The notes beneath the pieces are model-generated. The model did no database searches. It worked only from the letters and a program-made list of their open reading frames with translations, and was not told where the DNA came from. A DNA stretch of 8,403 nucleotides, taken from Candidatus Egaibacter danicus (GTDB lineage: Bacteria; Pseudomonadota; Gammaproteobacteria; Burkholderiales; Burkholderiaceae). Position numbers and translations under genes: made by a program. The first letter of the stretch is position 1. Each line of letters starts with the position of its first letter. The stretch is from assembly GCA_011391115.1 (NCBI GenBank), contig JAABRC010000066.1, forward strand, positions 1-8,403. The letters run 5' to 3'. Shown one piece after another: positions 1-6,933 of this stretch.

Positions 1-80
1 TTGGGCTCATGGTCATGTTCGAATGCGTGTTTGCCGCGCCAGCCCATCAAGCAGGTAGGAAAGCAGACCCAGCAGGAATC
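1..80. other. Left-edge segment with no supportable gene
   Basis: This is the sequence downstream of the ParA-like gene's stop codon. No hairpin followed by a T-run, tRNA or convincing reading frame is visible. On the minus strand an ATG at 45-47 opens a frame that runs off the edge (MGWRGKHAFEHDHEP), but it has no Shine-Dalgarno sequence and only 15 codons can be seen. It could be the start of a further gene in the same direction, but this cannot be decided here. Confidence 0.4.
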
Positions 81-788
81 TCAACCCAGCGGTAGCGTAT
101 CCAGCGTGGCATAGGTGCCCCGCAGCCACGTCTTCACCCGTTGGCGCTCCAGCATGCCCAGCGCATCAGGTCCGGACGAGTTGTGGATGGCAGCCCAGAA
201 GCTGGCGTTTTGCCGGTCAATCTTGCGCATGCTGGCCTCGTGCAGCTGCGCCAGTGTGATGACGTGGCCACCCAGCGCTACAGCTTTCTTGAGCGCAGGC
301 GAATGGTCCAGCTGTGAAAAATCAGAGCCACGGCCTTGGTTCTTTACTACGAAATAATTCGGGCCTGCACCATAGGTGTTGACCAGCCGGTCCAGCAGAT
401 CGACCGAGTCCTTGCCGGCATCAGCCAGGTGCCAGAAATTGACGGTGACGCCCATTTCGGCCAGCAGCGACAGCACATCAGAGTCCCTGATCCAGCGCGA
501 AAGGGGCGCAGCCGTTTGCGCCGCCAGGTCAACGATCACGCTTTGTTTCTGGCCTTCTACGGGCGGCTCTTCAAACACACTGGCGATCAGGTCCAGGCCT
601 TCGTAGGTGTCCACGATCACGGGGGACGCATAGTCGGCGTAAAAGCGGGTGAACGAGGTGTGCGAGCGGTCGGTGTCAAAGCCGGTGAAGGGGCGTTTCT
701 TGTCGATGAAATACTGGGCCAGAACCCGTGCGGTGACGGACTTGCCGACCCCGCCTTTTTCGCCGCCGATGAAATTGAGTGAAGCCAT
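81..788 (-). CDS. ParA/MinD-superfamily P-loop ATPase, TraL/MobD-like
   Basis: A 235-residue soluble protein with the deviant Walker A motif of the ParA/MinD/ArsA class: KGGVGKS at residues 11-17, with the signature lysine K11 and the P-loop lysine K16. A switch-like FDTDRSH follows at 37-43, and a Walker B-type strand VIVDLAAQ lies at 84-91. The order of motifs (GGEKGGVGKS, then DTD followed by S-F, then a hydrophobic strand and a segment LLAEMG at 108-113) resembles the plasmid TraL/MobD ATPases more than chromosome-partition ParA. That comparison is from memory. No DNA-binding domain, membrane segment or signal peptide is seen, and no ParB gene is adjacent. The gene starts 27 bp after the stop of the DUF2126 gene on the same strand, with only a weak ribosome site (GACGAGAC) ahead of the ATG, so it is probably co-transcribed with that gene. 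Its role and cargo are unknown. ATP binding is secure; any function in positioning, transfer or the amidoligase system is inference. Confidence 0.88.
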   Translation of the reverse strand: MASLNFIGGEKGGVGKSVTARVLAQYFIDKKRPFTGFDTDRSHTSFTRFYADYASPVIVDTYEGLDLIASVFEEPPVEGQKQSVIVDLAAQTAAPLSRWIRDSDVLSLLAEMGVTVNFWHLADAGKDSVDLLDRLVNTYGAGPNYFVVKNQGRGSDFSQLDHSPALKKAVALGGHVITLAQLHEASMRKIDRQNASFWAAIHNSSGPDALGMLERQRVKTWLRGTYATLDTLPLG

Positions 789-815
789 GTTTGTCTCGTC
801 TTGTGTGGATGTCGT

Positions 816-3800
816 CTATTTTGAATGCCGCAGATCGCGCATGAACGGAAATTCCTTGCTGCCGGCCACGTTGATGGTGGCAGGTGGTATGGCCATTTTG
901 CCCGGCGTATGACCCATCGCGGCAAAGCGTGACAGACGGCGGCTCTCGGCCTCATACGAGTTGACCGGGAAGGTTTCGTAGCTCAGGCCGCCTGGGTGCG
1001 CCACAAAGTACTGGCAGCCGCCAACAGAGCGCTTCATCCAGGTGTCAACGATGTCAAACGTCAGCGGCGCATGCACGCCAATGGAGGGGTGCAGACTGCT
1101 GGGCGGGTTCCAGGCCTTGTAGCGCACCCCGGCCACAAACTCGCCCACGGTGCCAGTGTTTTGCATGGGCAGGGCTTGCCCGTTGCAGGTGATGACGTAA
1201 CGGCTCTCGTTGAAGCCCTTCACATGCACCTCGATGCGCTCCAGTGACGAATCAACATAGCGGGCCGTGCCGCCCGGGGCACCTTCTTCGCCCATGACGT
1301 GCCAGGGCTCCAGCGCGTTGCGCAGCGTGAGCTCGATGCCGGCGGACTGGACCGTGCCGACCATGGGGAAACGGAATTCCACATGGGGGGCGAACCAGCT
1401 GGCGTCAAAGGCGAAACCGGCAGAGCACATTTCGGCAATCACGTCGTCGAAATCCATCTTGATGAAGGTCGGCAGCATGAAGCGGTCGTGCAGCTCGGTG
1501 CCCCATCGCGTGGCGGGTGCCTTGTACGGCGTTTTCCAGAAGCGTGCGACAAGGGCGCGCAGCAACAGCTGCTGCACGATGCTCATGCGCGGATGTGGCG
1601 GCATCTCAAACGCGCGCAGTTCCAGCAAGCCCAGGCGGCCAGTGGCCGAGTCAGGCGAGTACATCTTGTCAATGGAGAACTCGCTGCGGTGGGTGTTGCC
1701 CGTGGCGTCAATCAGGATGTTGCGCAGCGTGCGGTCCACCAGCCATGGCGGCATGCTGTGGCCGTAGAGTTCGCGGTTTTTGTAGATCTGCTCAATCGCG
1801 ATTTCCAGCTCATACAGCTGGTCGTTGCGGGCTTCGTCCACGCGTGGCGCCTGGCTGGTGGGGCCCACGAACATGCCACTGAACAGGTAGCTCAGGGAAG
1901 GGTGGTTGTGCCAATAGAGCAGCAGGCTGGCCAGCAGCTCGGGCTTGCGCAGGAACGGGCTGTCGGCCGGTGTGGCGCCGCCCATTACAAAGTGGTTGCC
2001 CCCGCCGGTGCCGGTGTGGCGGCCATCGGTCATGAACTTCTCGGCCGACAGGCGCGACTCAAACGCCGCGTTGTACAGAAACTCGGTGTTATAGACCAGC
2101 TCTTTCCAGTTGTTCACCGGGTGGATGTTGACCTCAATGACACCCGGGTCGGGTGTGACCTGCAGGAGCTTGAGGCGCGGGTCGCGCGGGGGCGGGTAGC
2201 CCTCCAGCACCAGCTTCACGCCCAGTTCTTTTGCCGTGGCTTCAATGGCGGCAAGCAGGTCGAGATAGCTTTCAAGCTTTTCCAGTGGCGGCATGAAGAT
2301 ATACAGCACGCCGGATTTTTCGCCCTGGCTTTCGGCCTTGGGGCCGCTGGCGCGACGCGGGTCGCGCACTTCCACGCACAGCGCGGTGCGCGTCACCCAG
2401 TGGGCAGACTCCTGGGCGTCTGGCACGCGCACAAAATCGGCGGGCTCACTTTGCTCCGCGCTGTGGGCGGCATCGGTGGCAATACGGGCTGCGCCTGGCG
2501 ATGTCGCCATGTGGGCCGCGCCCTGGAATTTGCGGTCGGCTTCGTGCGGGCGTCCGCTACCCGCCAGGTAGGTGGGCGGTGTATTGGTGCTGGCAAGACC
2601 ACCCATGCCGGAGCCATCGTATCGGGCGGCAAAGTCCCCGTGCGGTGGCAAATTCGAGCGAACGGCATTCGGATCGGTCTCGATCAGGTAGGGGTAGTCA
2701 CCTTTGCTCACCCAGGGGAGGGAGTCCAGCGGCAACCTCAACCCCATGGGCGAGTCACCCGGCATCAGGTACATGCGCTCATCGCGGAAGAACCAGGGGC
2801 CGGTGGTCCAGGCCGGGCCCGCCAGACGGGGCCCTTCACCGGGTTTTACCGGCAGCACGTAGCCGACGACCGAATCGAGTTTCTGCTCAAACACACGGCG
2901 CAGGCGGGCGCGCTCCATCTCGTCGTCAAGCCTGGAGTTGAACGGGTCCACATTCACCGGCAGGCGGCGCTCACGCCACAGGTAGTACCAGGTGTCTTCA
3001 TAGGCCGGCAGGATGAACTGGTCGGTCAGGCCCAGCTTTTTGGCCAGCGTGCGCGTGAAGCGGCTGGCGTCTTCCGCGGTGTAGTGGGTGGGCACGCGCT
3101 CGTCGGTAAACAGGGTGGGGTCAGCCCACACTGGCTGTCGGTCGGCACGCCAGTAAATATTGAGTGCCCAGCGGGGCAACTGCTCGCCGGGATACCACTT
3201 GCCCTGGCCAAAGTGCAGAAAGCCGCCCCGGCCGTATTCATCACGCAGCTTCTGCACGAGTTCGGTGGCAAAGCCGCGCTTGGTCGGGCCCAGCGCGTCA
3301 GTGTTCCACTCTGCCGCGTCGCGATCGCTCACCGCGACAAAGGTGGGCTCGCCACCCATGGTCAGGCGCACGTCGCCTGCCACCAGTTGGGTGTCAACGG
3401 CGGCGCCCAGCGCCATGACGGCGGCCCATTGTTCTTCAGTGTAGGGTTTGGTGACGCGGGGCGACTCGTAAATGCGTGTCACCCCCATGTGGTGGCCGAA
3501 CTCTACTTCAGCCTTGTCCACGCCACCTTCAATGGGGGCCGCGCCGGATGGCTGGGGCGTGCAGGCCAGCGGAATATGGCCTTCGCCGGCAAACAGGCCC
3601 GACGTCGCATCAAGCCCGATCCAGCCTGCGCCGGGCAGATACACCTCGCACCAGGCGTGCAGATCGGTGAAATCGACCTCGGTGCCGCTGGGGCCATCCA
3701 GCGCCTTGACGTCGGGTTTGAGTTGAATCAGGTAGCCCGACACGAAGCGCGCCGCCAGCCCGCAGTGGCGCAGCAGCTGCACCAGCAGCCAGCCGGAATC

Positions 3801-4343
3801 GCGGCAGGAGCCGGAGGCCAGCGTCAGCGTTTCTTCAGGCGTTTGAACGCCGGGTTCCATGCGGATCAGGTACTTGATGTCTTTGCTGACCAGCTGGTTC
3901 AGGTAAACCAGAAAGGTGTTCGTGCTGCGTTTGGTCAGGTCGATCTTTTCCAGATAAGCCGCCACCATGGGGGTGACCGGATCCGCCACCAGATAAGGCG
4001 CCAATTCCTCCTTGAGCTGGGTCTCATAGGTGAAGGGGAACTCCATCGCCGACGGTTCCAGGAAGTAGTCAAACGGGTTGTATACCGCCATCTCGACTAC
4101 CAGATCCATCGTGACCTTGAACTCTTTGGTCTTTTCCGGGAAAACGAGGCGCGCCTGGTAATTGGCAAAAGGGTCCTGCTGCCAGTTGACGAAATGGTCT
4201 GCCGGCTCGACCTTGAGCGAATAGGAGATGACGTTGGAACGGCAATGCGGCGCCGGGCGCAACCGGATGATTTGTGGCCCAAGATTGACCAGACGGTCAT
4301 AGGTGTAGTGGGTCACGTGATTCAGCGCGGCGTGAATGGACAT
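816..4343 (-). CDS. Transglutaminase-like peptidase fused to DUF2126 putative amidoligase
   Basis: A 1175-residue cytosolic two-enzyme protein with no signal peptide. Residues 1-85 form the bacterial transglutaminase N-terminal region (THYTYDR, then IRLRPAPHC). The transglutaminase/papain-like core spans about 150-260, with all three catalytic residues present: C180 (SGSCRDSG), H229 (DLHAWCEVY) and D245 (GLDATSG). From about 322 (LTMGGEPTF) to about 1115 lies DUF2126, which Pfam describes as a putative amidoligase related to glutamine synthetase-type COOH-NH2 ligases. Its conserved blocks include GDSPMGLRLPLDSLPW (529-544), VLEGYPPPRDPRLK (712-725), EVNIHP (737-742), TGTGGGNHFVMGGATP (777-792), GPTSQAPRVDEARND (827-841) and ELRAFEMPPHPRM (908-920). 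Acidic and histidine residues there (E714, E737, H784) are candidate metal or nucleotide ligands. Residues 585-680 are an Ala/Ser/Pro-rich, poorly patterned stretch. The frame is open 45 codons further upstream, to 4478, but MSIHAALNHVTHYTYDR matches the usual family start, and the extension would cross comEC and the predicted sigma-54 transcription start. The expected activity is forming and cutting amide bonds; the substrate is unknown. Confidence 0.93.
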   Translation of the reverse strand: MSIHAALNHVTHYTYDRLVNLGPQIIRLRPAPHCRSNVISYSLKVEPADHFVNWQQDPFANYQARLVFPEKTKEFKVTMDLVVEMAVYNPFDYFLEPSAMEFPFTYETQLKEELAPYLVADPVTPMVAAYLEKIDLTKRSTNTFLVYLNQLVSKDIKYLIRMEPGVQTPEETLTLASGSCRDSGWLLVQLLRHCGLAARFVSGYLIQLKPDVKALDGPSGTEVDFTDLHAWCEVYLPGAGWIGLDATSGLFAGEGHIPLACTPQPSGAAPIEGGVDKAEVEFGHHMGVTRIYESPRVTKPYTEEQWAAVMALGAAVDTQLVAGDVRLTMGGEPTFVAVSDRDAAEWNTDALGPTKRGFATELVQKLRDEYGRGGFLHFGQGKWYPGEQLPRWALNIYWRADRQPVWADPTLFTDERVPTHYTAEDASRFTRTLAKKLGLTDQFILPAYEDTWYYLWRERRLPVNVDPFNSRLDDEMERARLRRVFEQKLDSVVGYVLPVKPGEGPRLAGPAWTTGPWFFRDERMYLMPGDSPMGLRLPLDSLPWVSKGDYPYLIETDPNAVRSNLPPHGDFAARYDGSGMGGLASTNTPPTYLAGSGRPHEADRKFQGAAHMATSPGAARIATDAAHSAEQSEPADFVRVPDAQESAHWVTRTALCVEVRDPRRASGPKAESQGEKSGVLYIFMPPLEKLESYLDLLAAIEATAKELGVKLVLEGYPPPRDPRLKLLQVTPDPGVIEVNIHPVNNWKELVYNTEFLYNAAFESRLSAEKFMTDGRHTGTGGGNHFVMGGATPADSPFLRKPELLASLLLYWHNHPSLSYLFSGMFVGPTSQAPRVDEARNDQLYELEIAIEQIYKNRELYGHSMPPWLVDRTLRNILIDATGNTHRSEFSIDKMYSPDSATGRLGLLELRAFEMPPHPRMSIVQQLLLRALVARFWKTPYKAPATRWGTELHDRFMLPTFIKMDFDDVIAEMCSAGFAFDASWFAPHVEFRFPMVGTVQSAGIELTLRNALEPWHVMGEEGAPGGTARYVDSSLERIEVHVKGFNESRYVITCNGQALPMQNTGTVGEFVAGVRYKAWNPPSSLHPSIGVHAPLTFDIVDTWMKRSVGGCQYFVAHPGGLSYETFPVNSYEAESRRLSRFAAMGHTPGKMAIPPATINVAGSKEFPFMRDLRHSK

Positions 4344-4363
4344 GGTTTTGTTCTGGACAGATT

Positions 4364-4424
4364 GACAGGTTAAGGAAACGCGTTGGGCACATACTAGCAA
4401 CATTGCCGCAGGCCGACAGGTTAA
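4364..4424. repeat. Direct repeat GACAGGTTAA in the divergent intergenic region
   Basis: The 10-mer GACAGGTTAA occurs at 4364-4373 and again at 4415-4424, with a 51-bp period (close to five helical turns). The right copy abuts the -12 side of the sigma-54 element at 4425-4440, and the left copy lies in the predicted 5' leader of the DUF2126 gene. Similarity continues loosely beyond the 10-mer (G-A-rich bases follow both). It could be a pair of regulator sites or a small duplication; the sequence alone does not say which. Confidence 0.45.
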
Positions 4425-4440
4425 AGCAAGGACCAAGCCA
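4425..4440 (-). promoter_or_regulatory. Sigma-54 (RpoN) promoter of the DUF2126/ATPase genes
   Basis: Read on the minus strand the element is TGGCTTGGTCCTTGCT. Against the sigma-54 consensus TGGCACGNNNNTTGCW it matches 10 of 12 specified bases, with the invariant GG and GC exactly 10 nt apart. The predicted transcription start is near 4414, giving a leader of about 70 nt before the ATG at 4343. The element lies only 9 bp left of the annotated comEC ATG, so RNA polymerase-sigma54 bound here would sit on the comEC upstream region. Sigma-54 promoters need an enhancer-binding activator; any such site would have to lie within the 5' end of comEC. Confidence 0.68.
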
Positions 4441-4448
4441 TCATTTGT

Positions 4449-6914
4449 ATGCGCCACGTTAGCATCGTGGTCATGCAAATCCCCACCACCGGCGACCTTC
4501 GGCCCTCTGCACCGCTGTTTTCCGTGCTGTTGGGTTTTGTGGTGGGTTGTGCCCTGCAGTTGCAGCAGGAAATTTTATGGAGTGGCCTCATTTATGGGTC
4601 ATTTGTGCTGTCAGCCCTCGTCCTGTATGCGTGGATAGCTCCTAAAAACATAGCAAATAACTTGACCCTGCAGATGGTGGCATTGCTGCTGGCCACCTGT
4701 CTGGGTTTTGGACTGACAGGTTTGCGGGCATCGGTGTTTGCCAGCCAGTCGCTCGCCCCCGCGCTGGAGGGCAAAGACCTGACGGTGACGGGCATGGTAG
4801 CCGCCATGCCCCAGCGTAATGAGTCGGGCCTGCGGTTTCGCTTCTCGGTGGAATCCGCCGCACTGGATGGAGAGGCTGTGCGTGTACCGCCCCGCGTGTA
4901 CCTGAGCTGGTATGCCGGTGTGGTGCCAGAACCCGATTCCATGCTGTCCCTGCAACGCCAGCCGGCCGATCTGAGGGCCGGCGAACGCTGGCAGATGACG
5001 GTTCGGCTCAAGGCGCCGCACGGCAACAGCAATCCGCACGGTTTCGATTACGAATTGTGGCTTTGGGAGCAGGGGCTGCAAGCTACCGGCTACGTGCGTG
5101 CCGGTCCCAAAGACCCTGCGCCGCAGCGTCTGGACGCAACCTGGCGCCACCCCGTGGAGCAGGTGCGCCAGCGGGTGAAGGACGCCATTTATGCCCAGGT
5201 GGGCGACCGGCGCGCAGCCGGATTGATTGCCGCGCTGGTGGTGGGCGACCAGAACGCCATCGACCGGGCCGATTGGGACGTCTTCCGCGCAACCGGTGTC
5301 GCACACCTGATGAGCATTTCCGGGCTGCATGTGACCATGTTCGCATGGCTGGCCGCGCTGCTGGTAGGCTGGCTATGGCGGCGCAGCGGAGTGCTGTGTC
5401 TGGCGTTTCCGGCGCCCAGTGCGGCGCTGATTGGCGGGCTGCTGCTGGCCACGGCTTATGCGGTTTTCAGCGGCTGGGGTGTGCCGTCGCAACGCACCAT
5501 CTGGATGCTGGCTACCGTGGGTCTGTTACGGTTTTGGGGCAAACGCTGGCCATGGCCGCATGTCTGGATGCTTGCGTGCGCCGTGGTGGTGGCGGTAGAC
5601 CCGTGGGCACTGTTGCAGCCTGGTTTCTGGCTGAGCTTCTGCGCTGTAGGGGTTCTGTTTGCTACCGATTCAGGAGCTGCTCACGCATATTCGACGAGGG
5701 CTAAGGGCCGATTTGTATCAATGATTCAGGAACAATGGGTGATCACGCTGGGCCTTGCGCCGCTGACTCTGCTGCTTTTTGGTCAGGTTTCGGTGGTGGG
5801 TCTGGTCGCCAACGTGATGGCCATTCCCTGGGTGACGTTGGTGGTCACGCCACTGGCGATGCTGGGTGCGGTGTTTGCACCTGTTTGGGGAGTGGCGATT
5901 TGGGCTATTGATGCACTGTCATGGTGCCTTCAGCAATTTGCTGCTGTGCCGTTTGCCACGTTATCCATCGCCCAGCCTCCGTTGTGGGCCGGTCTGGCCG
6001 CAGTGGCAGGCGGTGTGCTGCTGGTGTTGCGACTGCCTTGGAGCGTGCGTGCGCTGGGCTTGCCCTTGTTGCTGCCAGCGCTGCTGTGGCAAAGCCCTCT
6101 GCCTTCGATGGGCGAGTTTGAACTGCTGGCTGCCGACATCGGGCAAGGCAATGCCGTTATCGTGCGCACGGCGAATCATGCGCTGGTTTACGACACCGGG
6201 CCCCGGTTTTCGCTGGAAAGTGATGCCGGGCACCGGGTGCTGGTGCCACTGTTGCGGGCACTGGGGGTAACCGTGGACACAGTCATGCTCAGCCACCGCG
6301 ACACCGACCACGTGGGTGGCGCGCTGGCGGTGCTGGTCATGCAGCCGCAGGCGGAATTGATGAGCTCGATTGAAGACGGTCACGAGTTGCGTCTTGTACG
6401 TCCGGTGAAGCGGTGTGTCGCCGGCCAGACCTGGATATGGGATGGTGTGCGTTTTGAGGTGCTGCATCCGCGGGCTGAAGACTACGCGGTGCCGGGCCAG
6501 ACTGCCCTGCCGAAATCCAACGCCATGTCCTGTGTGCTGCGCATAGCCAGCCGGAATGACGCGCAGGTGGCGATGCTGACCGGGGATATTGAGGCTGCTC
6601 AGGAGGCCAGGCTGGTGACCGGCACCGCGCCGCTGAAGTCAGACTTGCTCCTGGTACCACACCACGGCAGCAAGACGTCCAGCAGCCCCGCGTTTCTGGA
6701 TGCCGTAAATCCCAAAATCGCGCTGGTTCAGGCGGGGTACCGCAACCGGTTCGGCCATCCGGTAGCGCCTGTGATGGACCGCTATCGGGAGCGCGGTATT
6801 GAGGTTGTCAATTCGGCGCGCTGCGGCGCCGAAACCTGGCGCTCAGACCGCCCACGGGAAATCACCTGTGAGCGAATGACAGGAGCCCGATACTGGCACC
6901 ATCAAATGCCCTGA
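4449..6914 (+). CDS. comEC: ComEC/Rec2 DNA internalization channel
   Basis: An 821-residue inner-membrane protein that carries single-stranded DNA into the cytoplasm during natural transformation. Length and architecture are typical of proteobacterial ComEC. N-terminal membrane segments (about 22-38, 44-62 and 74-92) are followed by the periplasmic DUF4131/OB-fold region (about 100-215). The Competence domain (about 255-530) has the hallmark ISGLHVTMF (290-298) and many hydrophobic helices. The C-terminal metallo-beta-lactamase domain (about 555-775) has DIGQGNAV (563-570), DTG (582-584), SHRDTDHVGG (615-624), LTGDIE (710-715) and PHHGS (737-741). The HxDxDH metal motif is intact, so nuclease activity of this domain is plausible. 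The first motif has N where most family members have D (DxGQGD). The start is uncertain: the ATG at 4449 has AAGGA 16 nt upstream, which is too far, and an ATG at 4473 (MQIPTTGDL) is an equally good candidate. Two repeat elements are embedded in frame. The gene is divergent from the DUF2126 gene and is followed 76 bp later by the ATP-grasp gene. Confidence 0.94.
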   Translation: MRHVSIVVMQIPTTGDLRPSAPLFSVLLGFVVGCALQLQQEILWSGLIYGSFVLSALVLYAWIAPKNIANNLTLQMVALLLATCLGFGLTGLRASVFASQSLAPALEGKDLTVTGMVAAMPQRNESGLRFRFSVESAALDGEAVRVPPRVYLSWYAGVVPEPDSMLSLQRQPADLRAGERWQMTVRLKAPHGNSNPHGFDYELWLWEQGLQATGYVRAGPKDPAPQRLDATWRHPVEQVRQRVKDAIYAQVGDRRAAGLIAALVVGDQNAIDRADWDVFRATGVAHLMSISGLHVTMFAWLAALLVGWLWRRSGVLCLAFPAPSAALIGGLLLATAYAVFSGWGVPSQRTIWMLATVGLLRFWGKRWPWPHVWMLACAVVVAVDPWALLQPGFWLSFCAVGVLFATDSGAAHAYSTRAKGRFVSMIQEQWVITLGLAPLTLLLFGQVSVVGLVANVMAIPWVTLVVTPLAMLGAVFAPVWGVAIWAIDALSWCLQQFAAVPFATLSIAQPPLWAGLAAVAGGVLLVLRLPWSVRALGLPLLLPALLWQSPLPSMGEFELLAADIGQGNAVIVRTANHALVYDTGPRFSLESDAGHRVLVPLLRALGVTVDTVMLSHRDTDHVGGALAVLVMQPQAELMSSIEDGHELRLVRPVKRCVAGQTWIWDGVRFEVLHPRAEDYAVPGQTALPKSNAMSCVLRIASRNDAQVAMLTGDIEAAQEARLVTGTAPLKSDLLLVPHHGSKTSSSPAFLDAVNPKIALVQAGYRNRFGHPVAPVMDRYRERGIEVVNSARCGAETWRSDRPREITCERMTGARYWHHQMP
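4454..4470. promoter_or_regulatory. Interrupted palindrome CCACG-N7-CGTGG
   Basis: Perfect 5-bp arms (4454-4458 and 4466-4470) flank a 7-bp spacer within the first codons of comEC. The centre is about 48 bp upstream of the predicted minus-strand transcription start at 4414. The shape suits a dimeric regulator, but 5-bp arms are common by chance and no known operator is recognised. Confidence 0.2.
4613..4657 (-). repeat. Comamonad-type dispersed repeat, copy 1, inside comEC
   Basis: Read on the minus strand from 4657, this 45-bp stretch begins TTTGCTA and contains AGGAGCT, CACGCATA and GACGAGGGCT in that order. It aligns without gaps to the plus-strand copy at 5658-5702, with 34 of 45 identical bases by hand count. 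In comEC it encodes about residues 55-70 (ALVLYAWIAPKNIAN), the end of a membrane segment and the adjoining loop. The pattern resembles short repeats scattered between genes in Rhodoferax, Polaromonas and Acidovorax; that recognition is from memory. Confidence 0.6.
5658..5702 (+). repeat. Comamonad-type dispersed repeat, copy 2, inside comEC
   Basis: The plus-strand counterpart of 4613-4657: it starts TTTGCTA and carries AGGAGCT, then CACGCATA and GACGAGGGCT. The following AAGGGCC (5703-5709) may extend the element. The AGCTGCT core and the GGGCT/GGCC tail fit the comamonad repeat pattern better than copy 1. Translated in frame it gives about residues 404-418 of ComEC (ATDSGAAHAYSTRAK), a polar loop between two membrane helices, where an insertion would be tolerated. 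Confidence 0.65.
6812..6833. repeat. Perfect 8-bp inverted repeat near the 3' end of comEC
   Basis: Arms TTCGGCGC (6812-6819) and GCGCCGAA (6826-6833) flank a 6-bp loop within comEC codons 788-795. The centre is about 137 bp upstream of the predicted sigma-54 start at 6960, a normal distance for an enhancer-binding protein site. It has no T-run, so it is not a terminator. It could equally be a chance product of GC-rich coding sequence. Confidence 0.35.
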
Positions 6915-6933
6915 ATTCATCAAATTTAGGCAG

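Noticed and set aside
1..47. Start of another minus-strand gene at the left edge
   Set aside because: Only 15 codons are visible, with no ribosome-binding site and no recognisable motif.
1299..4373. A 1024-codon open frame on the plus strand, antisense to the DUF2126 gene
   Set aside because: It is an effect of GC-rich codon bias opposite a real gene. The translation is rich in H, R, G, A and Q, shows no domain pattern, and the minus strand carries clear family motifs throughout.
4362..4397. TTGACA (4362-4367) with TACTAG (4392-4397) as a sigma-70 promoter for comEC
   Set aside because: The spacing is 24 bp, far from the usual 16-18, and pairing TTAAGG (4370-4375) with TACTAG gives only three matches in each hexamer. 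The comEC promoter remains unidentified.
4344..4478. 45-codon N-terminal extension of the DUF2126 protein
   Set aside because: It would overlap comEC and start upstream of the predicted sigma-54 transcription start. The family's conserved N-terminus begins at MSIHAALNHV (4343).
4508..4526. GCAC-N11-GTGC in comEC as an NtrC site upstream of the minus-strand sigma-54 promoter
   Set aside because: NtrC sites have a 7-bp spacing between GCAC and GTGC; 11 bp does not fit.
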